Shown: positions 54,622 through 63,951, numbered from the stretch's first letter. The stretch is DNA of 64,000 bases from Streptomyces sp. R21 (GCF_041051975.1 NZ_CP163435.1:4960001-5024000), one strand, 5' to 3'. Notes: generated from the letters alone by a model not told the origin. Made by a program: numbers and translations.

Positions 54622-55593
54622 TTACAGCCCGCCCTCGGTCATCCCGTGCACCGCCGGAATCGTGCCCAGGCGGCCCTTCTGGAAGTCATCGAAGGCCGTC
54701 TGGAGTTCGGCCTGCGTGTTCATCACGAACGGGCCGTAGTGGGCCATCGGCTCGCGGATCGGCTGACCACCGAGGAGCACGACTTCAAGGTCGGGCTCGT
54801 TGCCGTCCTGCTGCTCGTCCGCGCGGACCGTGAGGGAGGAACCCGCGCCGAAGACGGCGGTCTGGCCCTTGTGGACCGGGCGGCGGTCCGTGCCGACGGT
54901 GCCGCGGCCGGCGAGGACGTAGACCAGGCCGTTGAAGTCCTCGCGCCACGGCAGCGTGAGCTCGGCGCCCGGCCGCACCGTCGCGTGGACCATGGTGATC
55001 GGCGTGTGCGTGATGCCCGGGCCCTCGTGGCCGTCGAGCTCACCGGCGATGACGCGCAGCAGCGCGCCGCCGTCCGGCGTGCTGAGCAGCTGGACCTGGC
55101 CACCGCGGATGTCCTGGTAGCGCGGGGGCATCATCTTGTCCTTGGCCGGCAGGTTCACCCACAGCTGCAGGCCGTGGAAGAGGCCGCCGGACATGACCAG
55201 CGCCTCCGGCGGGGCCTCGATATGCAGCAGGCCGGCGCCCGCGGTCATCCACTGGGTGTCGCCGTTGGTGATGGTGCCGCCACCGCCGTTGGAGTCCTGG
55301 TGGTCGAAGATCCCGTCGATGATGTACGTGACGGTCTCGAAGCCGCGGTGGGGGTGCCAGGGGGTGCCCTTCGGCTCGCCCGGCGCGTACTCCACCTCGC
55401 CCATCTGGTCCATCATGATGAACGGGTCGAGGTACTTGTAGTTGATCCCGGCGAACGCGCGGCGCACCGGGAAGCCCTCACCCTCGAAGCCGCTGGGCGC
55501 GGTCGTCACGGCAAGCACGGGACGGGCCACGGCGTCGGCCGACGCCACCACACGGGGCAGGGTCAGCGGGTTCTCGACGGTCACTGCAGGCAT
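54622..55593 (-). CDS. Pirin-family bicupin protein
   Basis: A 323-residue protein; ATG 55593 follows AAGGAGG. Two cupin halves: residues 45-165 with the metal-binding TPWHPHRGFETVTYIIDG (two His), TQWMTAGAGLLHIEAPP (His) and LFHGLQLWVNLP, and residues 175-300, less conserved (ELTLPWREDFNGLVYVLAGRG). Pirins include quercetinases and regulators of central metabolism in Streptomyces, where PirA controls beta-oxidation. The FadE gene at 56471 is nearby but divergent. Activity of this member is not established. Confidence 0.92.
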   Translation of the reverse strand: MPAVTVENPLTLPRVVASADAVARPVLAVTTAPSGFEGEGFPVRRAFAGINYKYLDPFIMMDQMGEVEYAPGEPKGTPWHPHRGFETVTYIIDGIFDHQDSNGGGGTITNGDTQWMTAGAGLLHIEAPPEALVMSGGLFHGLQLWVNLPAKDKMMPPRYQDIRGGQVQLLSTPDGGALLRVIAGELDGHEGPGITHTPITMVHATVRPGAELTLPWREDFNGLVYVLAGRGTVGTDRRPVHKGQTAVFGAGSSLTVRADEQQDGNEPDLEVVLLGGQPIREPMAHYGPFVMNTQAELQTAFDDFQKGRLGTIPAVHGMTEGGL

Positions 55594-55652
55594 GTCGGTA
55601 CCTCCTTGTGCTTCGAGTTTAGTTGATTGTTGAACTTTCTGCCACCCACAAC

Positions 55653-55690
55653 GCCGGACGCCCGGAGGGCATTCCCTCCGGGCGTCCGGC
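55653..55690. terminator. Terminator between SseB and pirin genes
   Basis: A perfect 17-bp stem GCCGGACGCCCGGAGGG / CCCTCCGGGCGTCCGGC with a 4-base loop lies 16 bp downstream of the SseB stop (55706). Confidence 0.88.
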
Positions 55691-55705
55691 AAGCAGTGGG
55701 TTACG

Positions 55706-56170
55706 TCAGCCGTACATGCGCCGCATCGCGAAGTCGACCATCTGCTCGACCGCCTTCGCATCGAAGACCATGCGGTGCTCGCCCTCCATGTCGAGGACGA
55801 AGCCGTACCCCGTCGGGAGCAGGTCGATCACCTCGGCGCCGGTGATCACGAAGTACTTGGACTCCTTGCCGGCGTACCGGCGGAGCTCCTTGAGCGAGGT
55901 GAACATGGGGATGACCGGCTGCTGGGTGTTGTGCAGGGCCAGGAAGCCGGGATTGTCGCCGCGCGGGCAGTAGACCTTCGAGCTCGCGAAGATCTGCTGG
56001 AAGTCCTCTGCGGACATGGACCCCGTGGTGAAGGCACGGACCGCGTCCGCGAGGGACGGCGGGGACGGCTCGGGGTAGAGCGGCGGCTGCTGGCCGTACG
56101 CGCCGGGCATCTGCTGCTGCGGCGGGGCGTACTGCTGCTGCGCGCCCGCGTTCTGCTCGTAGCCGTACAT
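55706..56170 (-). CDS. SseB-family protein with Gln/Pro-rich N-terminus
   Basis: A 154-residue protein, ATG 56170. Residues 1-38 are Tyr/Gln/Pro-rich (GAQQQYAPPQQQMPGAYG). The SseB N-terminal-like domain (about 40-150) has MSAEDFQQIFASSKVYCPRGD, QPVIPMFTSLKELRRYAGKESKYFVITGAEVIDLLP and a final helix with FDAKAVEQMVDFAMRRMY. SseB-domain proteins are widespread in Actinobacteria with no agreed function. It is divergent from FadE. Confidence 0.88.
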   Translation of the reverse strand: MYGYEQNAGAQQQYAPPQQQMPGAYGQQPPLYPEPSPPSLADAVRAFTTGSMSAEDFQQIFASSKVYCPRGDNPGFLALHNTQQPVIPMFTSLKELRRYAGKESKYFVITGAEVIDLLPTGYGFVLDMEGEHRMVFDAKAVEQMVDFAMRRMYG

Positions 56171-56332
56171 GGGCGACAGCGTACCGAGCGCGCCAGGGGC
56201 CGGGGGCACCGTCTCGCCACCGGGTGCGGCCGGGACGCAAGAAGAACTGCGGTCGGGACGCAAGAAGGACTAAGGCGCGGTACCGGAAGGTAGACCCTGC
56301 TCACACTTGGGCGGTTTGGGGTTGCGTCTTAT

Positions 56333-56344
56333 TACCGACGGGTA
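56333..56344. promoter_or_regulatory. Palindrome TACC-GACG-GGTA upstream of the acyl-CoA dehydrogenase
   Basis: Within the 300-bp divergent region 56171-56470 between SseB and FadE, TACCGACGGGTA forms an inverted repeat 127 bp before the FadE start. It is followed by AT-rich TTAGCTACTAGTTGGTACG with a further TAC/GTA symmetry. This resembles sites of TetR-type fatty-acid-degradation regulators in Actinobacteria. No other gene or RNA is evident in this region. Confidence 0.5.
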
Positions 56345-56470
56345 GCATCATCTTAGCTACTAGTTGGTACGTAAACCAGATGCGCGCCAGGTGTCGCACC
56401 AGGTCACGCACGAGGCATCGCACCAGGTCCGACCCATCACCACCTCCCCGATCCTTACGGAGCCGTCGCC

Positions 56471-58297
56471 ATGGGGCATTACAAGTCGAATCTCCGCGAC
56501 ATCGAGTTCAACCTCTTCGAGGTGCTCGGGCGCGACAAGCTGTACGGCACCGGCCCGTTCGCGGAGATGGACGTCGAGACCGCCAAGAGCATCCTCGAGG
56601 AGATCACCCGCCTCTCGGAGAACGAGCTGGCCGAGTCCTTCGCCGACGCCGACCGCAACCCGCCGGTCTTCGACCCGGAGACGAACACCGCTCCGGTCCC
56701 GGCGTCCTTCAAGAAGAGCTACAAGGCCTTCATGGACTCCGAGTACTGGCGCCTGGGCCTGCCCGAGGAGATCGGCGGCACCACCTCGCCCCGCTCCCTG
56801 ATCTGGGCGTACGGCGAGCTGCTCCTCGGCTCGAACCCGGCCGTGTGGATGTACTCCTCCGGCCCGGGCTTCGCCGGAATCCTCTACAACGAGGGCAACG
56901 ACGTCCAGAAGCACATAGCGAAGATCTCCGTGGAGCGGACCTGGGGCTCGACCATGGTGCTGACCGAGCCCGACGCGGGTTCGGACGTCGGCGCGGGCCG
57001 CACCAAGGCGATCCAGCAGGAGGACGGCTCCTGGCACATCGAGGGCGTGAAGCGGTTCATCACGTCCGGTGAGCACGACATGGAGGAGAACATCCTCCAC
57101 TACGTCCTCGCCCGCCCCGAGGGCCACGGCCCCGGCACCAAGGGCCTGTCCCTCTTCCTCGTACCGAAGTACCTCTTCGACTTCGAGACCGGCGAGCTGG
57201 GCGAGCGCAACGGCGTCTACGCCACCAACGTCGAGCACAAGATGGGCCTGAAGGCTTCCAACACCTGCGAGATGACCTTCGGCGACCAGCACCCCGCCAA
57301 GGGCTGGCTGATCGGCGACAAGCACGACGGCATCCGCCAGATGTTCCGCATCATCGAGCTCGCCCGCATGATGGTCGGCACCAAGGCGATCTCCACGCTG
57401 TCGACGGGCTACCTGAACGCGCTGGAGTACGCCAAGGAGCGCGTCCAGGGCCCCGACCTCGCGCAGTTCATGGACAAGGCCGCGCCCAAGGTCACCATCA
57501 CGCACCACCCGGACGTGCGCCGCTCGCTGATGACGCAGAAGGCCTACGCGGAGGGCATGCGCTCGCTCGTGCTGTACACCGCGTCGGTGCAGGACGACAT
57601 CCAGGTCAAGGAGGCCGCGGGCGAGGACACCGCCACCCTGGAGGCCCTCAACGACCTGCTCCTGCCGATCGTGAAGGGCTATGGCTCCGAGAAGGGCTAC
57701 GAGCAGCTCGCCCAGTCGCTGCAGACCTTCGGCGGCTCCGGCTTCCTTCAGGAGTACCCGATCGAGCAGTACATCCGCGACGCCAAGATCGACACCCTGT
57801 ACGAGGGCACGACCGCCATCCAGGGGCAGGACTACTTCTTCCGGAAGATCGTCCGCAACCAGGGCGCGGCCCTCAACTCCGTCGCCGAGGACATCAAGAA
57901 GTTCCTCGCGGTCGGCCCGGGCGGCGAGGAGCTGGCGACGGCCCGCGAGCAGCTCTCCAAGGCGGCCGTCGAGCTGGAGGCCATCGTCGGCATCATGCTG
58001 ACCGACCTCGCGGCGACCGAGCAGGACGTCAAGAACATCTACAAGGTGGGCCTCAACACGACCCGCCTGCTGATGGCCTCCGGTGACACGATCGTCGGCT
58101 ACCTGCTGCTGCGCGGCGCGGCCGTCGCCGCCGAGAAGCTGGAGACCGCCTCCCCGAAGGACAAGGCGTTCTACACCGGCAAGATCGCGGCCGCGAAGTT
58201 CTTCGCCGCCAACGTCCTGCCCGGCGTCACCGGCGCGCGCAAGCTCGCCGAGGGCGTGGACCTGGACCTGATGGAGATGGACGAGGCCGCGTTCTAG
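56471..58297 (+). CDS. Long-chain acyl-CoA dehydrogenase (FadE5-like, large form)
   Basis: A 608-residue enzyme, larger than the usual 380-400. It begins MGHYKSNLRDIEFNLFEVLG, typical of the FadE5-like group. FAD/acyl-CoA motifs: STMVLTEPDAGSDVGAGRTKA, WHIEGVKRFITSGEHD, LVPKYLFD, KMGLKASNTCEMTF, and the catalytic-base region YIRDAKIDTLYEGTTAIQGQDYFFRK with Glu. An additional C-terminal helical domain (about 450-600) is present, as in FadE5. It performs the first oxidation of beta-oxidation. Transcription is probably controlled by the palindrome at 56333. Confidence 0.95.
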   Translation: MGHYKSNLRDIEFNLFEVLGRDKLYGTGPFAEMDVETAKSILEEITRLSENELAESFADADRNPPVFDPETNTAPVPASFKKSYKAFMDSEYWRLGLPEEIGGTTSPRSLIWAYGELLLGSNPAVWMYSSGPGFAGILYNEGNDVQKHIAKISVERTWGSTMVLTEPDAGSDVGAGRTKAIQQEDGSWHIEGVKRFITSGEHDMEENILHYVLARPEGHGPGTKGLSLFLVPKYLFDFETGELGERNGVYATNVEHKMGLKASNTCEMTFGDQHPAKGWLIGDKHDGIRQMFRIIELARMMVGTKAISTLSTGYLNALEYAKERVQGPDLAQFMDKAAPKVTITHHPDVRRSLMTQKAYAEGMRSLVLYTASVQDDIQVKEAAGEDTATLEALNDLLLPIVKGYGSEKGYEQLAQSLQTFGGSGFLQEYPIEQYIRDAKIDTLYEGTTAIQGQDYFFRKIVRNQGAALNSVAEDIKKFLAVGPGGEELATAREQLSKAAVELEAIVGIMLTDLAATEQDVKNIYKVGLNTTRLLMASGDTIVGYLLLRGAAVAAEKLETASPKDKAFYTGKIAAAKFFAANVLPGVTGARKLAEGVDLDLMEMDEAAF

Positions 58298-58454
58298 GAC
58301 CCTCCTAGGACCCTCCGCGGAGGGCTTCCCGACCCGGCGAACGCCGGACCGGACACCGGACCCGACCCCGGCCGGACGCAGGATCTGACCCCTCCGTCCG
58401 CGTCCGTCCACGTCCGTCCCGTCAGGTGTCCGCCCTTCACATCCTCCTTACGAG

Positions 58455-58483
58455 GGCCCGCTCCCCATCCCGGGGAGCGGGCC
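58455..58483. terminator. Hairpin downstream of fadE
   Basis: The stem GGCCCGCTCCCC / GGGGAGCGGGCC with a 5-base loop lies between the acyl-CoA dehydrogenase (ends 58297) and the aminopeptidase start (58509). It is 158 bp after the stop, so it may end the fadE transcript or attenuate the next gene. Confidence 0.75.
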
Positions 58484-58508
58484 TTCGCGCGTCGTTAAGG
58501 TGAACCCC

Positions 58509-59801
58509 ATGCGCACACCCCCCCGCTTCGACCGCGGCCACACCGACGACCTCATGTCCTTCCTGGCGGCGAGTCCTTCGCCGTACCACGCCGTGGCGAA
58601 CGTCGCCGAGCGACTGGAGAAGGCCGGATTCCGCCAGGTGGCCGAGACGGATGCCTGGGACGGGAGCAAGGGCGGGAAGTACGTGCTGCGCGGGGGCGCC
58701 GTCGTCGCCTGGTACGTGCCGGAGAGCGCCGAACCGCACACGCCGTTCCGGATCGTCGGCGGGCACACCGACTCCCCCAACCTGCGCGTCAAGCCGCAGC
58801 CGGACAGCGGGGCGCACGGCTGGCGGCAGATCGCGGTCGAGATCTACGGCGGGCCGCTGCTCAATTCCTGGCTGGACCGCGACCTGGGCCTGGCGGGGCG
58901 TCTGACGCTGCGGGACGGCTCGACGCGGCTGGTGAACATCGACCGCGCCCTGCTGCGCGTCCCCCAGCTCGCCGTCCACCTCGACCGGTCCGTCACCACC
59001 GACGGGCTCAAGCTCGACAAGCAGCGCCACCTGCAGCCCATCTGGGGCCTCGGCGACCCGCGCGAGGGTGACCTGATCGCCTTCCTGGAGGAGGAGTGCG
59101 GGCTGGCCGCCGGCGAGGTCACCGGCTGGGACCTGATGACCCACTCCATCGAGCCGCCCGCCTACCTCGGCCGTGACAACGAACTGATGGCGGGCCCGCG
59201 CATGGACAACCTGCTGTCCGTGCACGCCTGTACGGCCGCCCTCGCCGCCGTGTCGGCCGTGGGCGAGCTGCCGTACATCCCCGTCCTGGTCGCCTTCGAC
59301 CACGAGGAGAACGGCTCGCAGAGCGACACCGGCGCCGACGGGCCGCTCCTCGGCGGTGTGCTGGAGCGCTCGGTGTTCGCCCGCGGCGGCTCGTTCGAGG
59401 ACCGGGCGCGCGCGTTCGCCGGCACCGTCTGCCTCTCCTCCGACACCGGCCACGCCGTGCACCCCAACTACGCGGAGCGGCACGACCCGACGCACCACCC
59501 GCGCGCGGGCGGCGGCCCGATCCTCAAGGTCAACGTCAACAACCGCTACGCGACGGACGGTTCGGGCCGCGCGGTCTTCGCCGCCGCCTGCGAGAAGGCC
59601 GGCGTGCCGTTCCAGTCGTTCGTCTCCAACAACTCCATGCCCTGCGGCACCACCATCGGCCCCATCACCGCGGCCCGGCACGGCATCAAGACCGTCGACA
59701 TCGGCGTGGCCATCCTCTCGATGCACAGCGCCCGCGAACTCTGCGGCGCCGACGACCCGTTCCTGCTGGCCAACGCGCTCGTGGCGTTTCTGGAGGGATA
59801 G
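58509..59801 (+). CDS. M18-family aminopeptidase
   Basis: A 430-residue metallo-aminopeptidase starting at ATG 58509 (AAGGTGA upstream; GTG 58500 also possible). Zinc ligands and motifs: FRIVGGHTDSPNLRVK, VAFDHEENGSQSDTGADG, SSDTGHAVHPNYAERHDPTH, NNSMPCGTTIGP and AILSMHSARELCG. It matches the aspartyl/aminopeptidase I type (ApeB/PepC-like) enzymes that remove N-terminal acidic or neutral residues. It is cytoplasmic, with no signal peptide. Confidence 0.93.
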   Translation: MRTPPRFDRGHTDDLMSFLAASPSPYHAVANVAERLEKAGFRQVAETDAWDGSKGGKYVLRGGAVVAWYVPESAEPHTPFRIVGGHTDSPNLRVKPQPDSGAHGWRQIAVEIYGGPLLNSWLDRDLGLAGRLTLRDGSTRLVNIDRALLRVPQLAVHLDRSVTTDGLKLDKQRHLQPIWGLGDPREGDLIAFLEEECGLAAGEVTGWDLMTHSIEPPAYLGRDNELMAGPRMDNLLSVHACTAALAAVSAVGELPYIPVLVAFDHEENGSQSDTGADGPLLGGVLERSVFARGGSFEDRARAFAGTVCLSSDTGHAVHPNYAERHDPTHHPRAGGGPILKVNVNNRYATDGSGRAVFAAACEKAGVPFQSFVSNNSMPCGTTIGPITAARHGIKTVDIGVAILSMHSARELCGADDPFLLANALVAFLEG

Positions 59802-59881
59802 CCACCGCATGCCTGCGGCGGTGCCGGGTACCCGGGTTGCTCCTGGAACCACTCGGCATCCGTTGGAGGGAGGCAGCACCC

Positions 59882-60130
59882 ATGGGCCTGGGAGGGTGCA
59901 TCATTCTGATCGCCGTGGGGGCGATCCTCACGTTCGCGACCGACTGGGACATGCAGGGGGTCAACCTCGACCTGGTCGGCGTCATCTTCATGATCGTCGG
60001 GCTGATCGGTGTGGCGACGTTCGGCAGTATCGCCAGGCGCAGGCGGGTGGTCGTACCGCCCACCGCGCCGGTGATCGAGGAGGAACGGCACCACTACCGC
60101 GACGGCTACAACGACGGCTACGGGATGTGA
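59882..60130 (+). CDS. DUF6458-type small membrane protein
   Basis: An 82-residue protein starting at ATG 59882 after GGAGGGAGG. Two hydrophobic helices lie at 2-21 (LGGCIILIAVGAILTFATDW) and 28-48 (LVGVIFMIVGLIGVATFGS), then basic ARRRRVVV and a Tyr/His/Asp-rich tail (HHYRDGYNDGYG). This fits the small actinobacterial DUF6458 membrane family. Function unknown. Confidence 0.85.
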   Translation: MGLGGCIILIAVGAILTFATDWDMQGVNLDLVGVIFMIVGLIGVATFGSIARRRRVVVPPTAPVIEEERHHYRDGYNDGYGM

Positions 60131-60147
60131 CGAGAGGCGGACGGCAC

Positions 60148-60186
60148 GGGCGCCGGGACCGGCAGCCCCGGTCCCGGCGGCGCCCC
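60148..60186. terminator. Imperfect GC hairpin after the DUF6458 gene
   Basis: GGGCGCC-GGGACCGG pairs with CCGGTCCC-GG-CGGCGCCC, with small bulges and a short loop, 18 bp after the stop codon. It is a likely terminator; the rest of 60131-60294 holds the SARP start with GGGGGAGCG as ribosome binding site. Confidence 0.7.
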
Positions 60187-60294
60187 CGTCCATCCGGCCA
60201 CGGCCCACCAATCCCGACCCGCGACGGTTGCAACCGCCACGTATCCTGAGCCGTTCACCGCGCGGGATGCGAAGCACAGAGGGGGAGCGCTGTC

Positions 60295-63069
60295 GTGGAG
60301 TTCCGGCTGCTCGGAACGGTCGCCGTGGCCACCGGAGGCGGCGAGCTGCCGCTCGGCCCGACCAAGCGGCGCAGCCTGCTCGCCGCCCTGCTGCTGCGCC
60401 CCAACACCGCCGTCCCGCTCGGCCAGTTGATTGACGCCATCTGGCCGGAGGAGCCGCCCGCACGCGCCCGGACCGTCGCACAGGGCCACATCTCACGGCT
60501 GCGGGCACTGCTCGCACAGGGCGGCGCCGAGCACTACGGCGTGCACCTCGTCACGCGCGGCCACGCGTACGTCCTGGAAATGCCCGAGTCGCTCCTCGAC
60601 GCCCACCGCTTCGAGGAACTCGTCCGGCTCGCCCGCGACCAGCGCGACGCCTCGGACGCCGCCGGAATGCTGCGCGAGGCGCTGTCCCTGTGGCGCGGGC
60701 CCGCCCTCGTCGGGATCGCCACCAGCGGCCCGCTGCGGGTGGCCGCACACGGCCTGGAAGAGGCGCGGCTGTCCGCCGTGGAGCAACTCGCCCTGCGCTA
60801 CGACGAGTCCGGCGACCACGCCAAGGCCGCGGCGGTGCTGCACGCCGAGTCGGTGGCGCATCCGATGCGGGAGTCCCTGGCCGCCGCGCTGATGCGGGCG
60901 CTCTACCGGGCGGGCCGCCAGTCCGACGCCCTCGACCACTACCACCGCACCCGCACGCTCCTCGCCGACGAACTCGGCGTGGACCCGGGACGGGCGCTGC
61001 GCGAGGCGTACACGGAGATCCTGGCGGGGGAGGGAGACGACGCTGCGGCGGGTGATGCCCCTGTGGCGGAGGCCTCTGACGCGGCTGCTGTGGCGCCCGA
61101 GCCGCAGAATGCGCTCGGTGAACCTGACATATCGCCCCCAACCCCTCTCCACAGGACGGTCACCCCCGACCTCCTCCCCCGCCCGCCCCGCGGTTTCACC
61201 GGTCGCGCCGCCGAACTCGACGCACTCACCCGCGCCGCCGGGCACCCCGAGGCCGTCGTCGTCATCACCGGGCCCGCGGGAGTCGGCAAGACCTCCCTCG
61301 CCCTGCACTGGGCGCACCAGCACGCCGGCCGCTACGACGGTGTCCTCTTCGCCGACCTGCGGGGCTTCAGCGGCGACCACGCCGTGCCCGAGACGGGCGA
61401 CGTCATGCGGGAGTTCCTCATCGCGCTCGGTGTCGCCCCACGCGAACTGCCCGAGACGCCCGGCGCCCTCGCCGCCCGCTACCGGGCGCTCACCGAGCAG
61501 CGCCGCCTCCTCGTCGTCCTCGACAACGCCCCCGCCACCGCCCGGGTCCGCCCGCTGCTGCCCGCCGGGCCCGGCTGCGCCGCCCTGGTCACCTCCCGGC
61601 TGCGCCTCGACGGGCTCGCCGTCAGCGATCTGGCCCGCACCATCGACCTCGACGTCCTCGACCCCTCCGCGTCCGCCGCCCTGCTCGCCGCCGCGACCGG
61701 CGCCGACACCGCGGCCCGGCTCGCCGCCGAACCCTGCGCCGCCGCGCGGCTGGCCGACCTCTGCGCCGGACTGCCGCTCGCGCTGCGCGTCACGGCGGCC
61801 CGGCTCGCCGCCCGGCCCTCGCTGCCGATCGCCGACCTGGCCGCCGAACTCGCCGACGAGCAGCGCCGGTTGGCGCTCCTGGAGGTCGACGACACGGGTG
61901 TCGCCGCCGCTCTCCGGCTCACCCTGTGCACCCTGCCCGGCCACGCGACCGACCTGTTCAGCGCTCTCGGCGCGCTGCCCGGCACCGAGGTCGACCGCCA
62001 TGCGGCCGCCGCGATCGCCGCCACCACGCCTGCCGCCGCGGCCGAGTCCCTGGCCCGCCTCGCCGACGCCCATCTGCTGAACGAGCCCGCCCCGGGCCGC
62101 TACACGATGCACGATCTCGTACGGCTCTACGCGCGCCGCCTGGCCGAGGAGGCCGACCGGAACGGCGCGGACCCCGACCTGCTGCCCCGCCTCCTCGACC
62201 ACTACCTACGCACCGCCCTCGCCGCGGCCGCCGCCGCGGAGCCCGACGACCGCCCCTGCTGTGCACTCCCCGAGGACGCCCGGGAGGACCACGGCACTCC
62301 CCGGTTCACCGGCCGCGCCGAGGCGTTCGCCTGGTACGAGGCCCAGCGCGAGAACCTCGCCGCCGCGACCGGCGCCGCGCGGGCCGCCGGGCTCGACGAG
62401 CGGGCCTGGCGGCTCGTGGTGCTGCAGTGGCCGTACATCTGCGGCTACGTACGCGACGAATGGGCGCCGCTGCTCGAGCAGGGCCTGGCCGCCGCCGTCG
62501 CCGTCGGCGACCCGGACGCCGAGTCGAAGGTGCGGGCCCTGTACGGCTGGGTGCTCACCGAGGAGGGCCGGCTGCCGGAGGCGCTCACCCACCTGGAGCT
62601 GGCGCCCGGCCTCGCCGCCCGCGCCGGCGACCCGTGCAGCGAGGCCACCGCCCTGGTCAACCTCGCCATCGCGCTCGACCGCAGCGGTGTGGGCGACGCC
62701 TCCCTCGGCCATGTCGAGCGCGCCCTCGACCTGGCCCGCGCCGAGGCCGACATCCTCACCGAACTCCTCGCGCTGGAGCACCAGGCCCGCCAGCTCCTGG
62801 CCCGCGACGACCACAAGGCCCTCCTCGCCTGCACCGAGCGGGGACTGTCACTGGACGGCGTCGGCAGCGAGGGCCTCGCGGTGCTGCGCCAGGTCACGCT
62901 CCGCATCGCCCGCGGCACCGCACTGGCCGCGCTCGGCGAGCCGGAGGAGGCCCGCGCCGCCTTCCTCCAAGCCCGCGACGAGGCCGCCGAACGGGGCTTC
63001 GACAAGGCCGTACGCGACGCGAATGCCCAGCTCAGGGGGTACGGCAACGGAACGGCGACGGGGCGATAG
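60295..63069 (+). CDS. Large SARP-type regulator (AfsR-like: wHTH-BTAD-NB-ARC-TPR)
   Basis: A 924-residue protein starting at GTG 60295. The winged helix (about 1-95: MEFRLLGTVAVATGGGELPLGPTKRRSLLAALLLRPN) and BTAD (about 97-240: FEELVRLARDQRDASDAAG, LADELGVDPGRALREAYTEIL) are followed by a linker of about 45 residues. An NB-ARC ATPase begins at about 300, with Walker A VITGPAGVGKTSLALHWA (about 325) and Walker B RRLLVVLDNAP, then MHDLVRLYARRLAEEAD and a C-terminal TPR region. This is the AfsR/large SARP design, activators of secondary metabolism. No biosynthetic cluster is adjacent, so a pleiotropic role is likely. It is not clearly AfsR itself. Confidence 0.94.
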   Translation: MEFRLLGTVAVATGGGELPLGPTKRRSLLAALLLRPNTAVPLGQLIDAIWPEEPPARARTVAQGHISRLRALLAQGGAEHYGVHLVTRGHAYVLEMPESLLDAHRFEELVRLARDQRDASDAAGMLREALSLWRGPALVGIATSGPLRVAAHGLEEARLSAVEQLALRYDESGDHAKAAAVLHAESVAHPMRESLAAALMRALYRAGRQSDALDHYHRTRTLLADELGVDPGRALREAYTEILAGEGDDAAAGDAPVAEASDAAAVAPEPQNALGEPDISPPTPLHRTVTPDLLPRPPRGFTGRAAELDALTRAAGHPEAVVVITGPAGVGKTSLALHWAHQHAGRYDGVLFADLRGFSGDHAVPETGDVMREFLIALGVAPRELPETPGALAARYRALTEQRRLLVVLDNAPATARVRPLLPAGPGCAALVTSRLRLDGLAVSDLARTIDLDVLDPSASAALLAAATGADTAARLAAEPCAAARLADLCAGLPLALRVTAARLAARPSLPIADLAAELADEQRRLALLEVDDTGVAAALRLTLCTLPGHATDLFSALGALPGTEVDRHAAAAIAATTPAAAAESLARLADAHLLNEPAPGRYTMHDLVRLYARRLAEEADRNGADPDLLPRLLDHYLRTALAAAAAAEPDDRPCCALPEDAREDHGTPRFTGRAEAFAWYEAQRENLAAATGAARAAGLDERAWRLVVLQWPYICGYVRDEWAPLLEQGLAAAVAVGDPDAESKVRALYGWVLTEEGRLPEALTHLELAPGLAARAGDPCSEATALVNLAIALDRSGVGDASLGHVERALDLARAEADILTELLALEHQARQLLARDDHKALLACTERGLSLDGVGSEGLAVLRQVTLRIARGTALAALGEPEEARAAFLQARDEAAERGFDKAVRDANAQLRGYGNGTATGR

Positions 63070-63210
63070 CGCGAGGGCGACGAAACGGCGACCCCGCTCG
63101 GCAAGGTTGTCTCCGGGCCGCAGCAATGCGGACTTCAGACCGCACAAGCCATTCCACGGGCATCCCGCCGCACAGCGGGAGCAGCCCGTTGCCACGGGGG
63201 AAACACCATC

Positions 63211-63915
63211 ATGCGTACCGCACTCCGCAAGAACACCGTCCTCGCCCTCGCCGCCGTCGCGGCCCTCTCGCTCTCGCTGACGGCCTGCGGCGGAGACGAC
63301 TCCGCGTCGGGCGCGACACACACGAAGAGCTCGAAGGGCACCAAGTCGGCCGACTCGTCGTCGACCGCCGGGTCCACCGGTTCTTCCGGCACCTCCGGTT
63401 CCACGTCGGTCGACGCGAGCGGGTCCACGACCGCCGACAAGTCGTCCTCCTCCGGCGCCACCGGCGGCAGCGGGTCGGCGAACGCCGGTACCACGACCGC
63501 CGGGACGGCCATGTGCAAGGCCAACGACCTCGACTTCGTCTTCGAGGAGCTGCAGCAGGGCACCGAGTCGGCGCACCTTCTGATCACGGCCACCAACACG
63601 GGCCCCAAGTGCGTCGTCAAGGGCATCCCGATCGTCACGCCCGGCGAGATGAACGGCGACGTGCCGCACTCCGGCGACGACAACGCCGCCCAGCGGATCG
63701 TCCTGGCCTCCGGCAACAAGGTCTACTCGGCGATCGTCCTCGACCCCACGAAGCAGGGCGGCGACTCCTGGGACCTCGTGCGCCTGTCGATGGACACCGG
63801 CAGCACCGACTCGGCCCCCCAGAACCTGGTGACGCAGAAGCTGAAGTCGAGCGTCACCTCGGGCCCCGACCTGGCCGTGACCAACTGGAACACGGCCAAG
63901 CCGTACAACTTCTGA
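63211..63915 (+). CDS. DUF4232-domain lipoprotein
   Basis: A 234-residue protein; ATG 63211. Lipobox LSLTAC with Cys26, followed by a long Ser/Thr/Gly-rich linker (about 30-100: SSTAGSTGSSGTSGSTSVD). The DUF4232 domain (about 105-232) has MCKANDLDFVFEELQ, HLLITATNTGPKCVVKGIPIV with the second Cys (likely disulfide), QRIVLASGNKVYSAIVLDP and LAVTNWNTAKPYNF. It is anchored on the outer face of the membrane. Function unknown; paralogues are common in Streptomyces. Confidence 0.92.
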   Translation: MRTALRKNTVLALAAVAALSLSLTACGGDDSASGATHTKSSKGTKSADSSSTAGSTGSSGTSGSTSVDASGSTTADKSSSSGATGGSGSANAGTTTAGTAMCKANDLDFVFEELQQGTESAHLLITATNTGPKCVVKGIPIVTPGEMNGDVPHSGDDNAAQRIVLASGNKVYSAIVLDPTKQGGDSWDLVRLSMDTGSTDSAPQNLVTQKLKSSVTSGPDLAVTNWNTAKPYNF

Positions 63916-63924
63916 GTCGTACGG

Positions 63925-63951
63925 AGCCGTCCACAAGCCGCATGGACGGCT
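63925..63951. terminator. Terminator after the DUF4232 gene
   Basis: The stem AGCCGTCCA / TGGACGGCT with a 9-base loop lies 10 bp after the stop. A third copy of the half-arm, AGCCGTCCATG, follows at 63969 and could form a mutually exclusive hairpin serving the opposite strand. Confidence 0.7.

Noticed and set aside
56360..58411. Long minus-strand open frame opposite the acyl-CoA dehydrogenase
   Set aside because: Mirror frame of FadE; composition typical of antisense shadows and no ribosome binding site.
60295..63915. Secondary-metabolite cluster around the SARP gene
   Set aside because: The neighbours are an aminopeptidase, a small membrane protein and a lipoprotein; no synthase, tailoring or resistance genes are present within the window.
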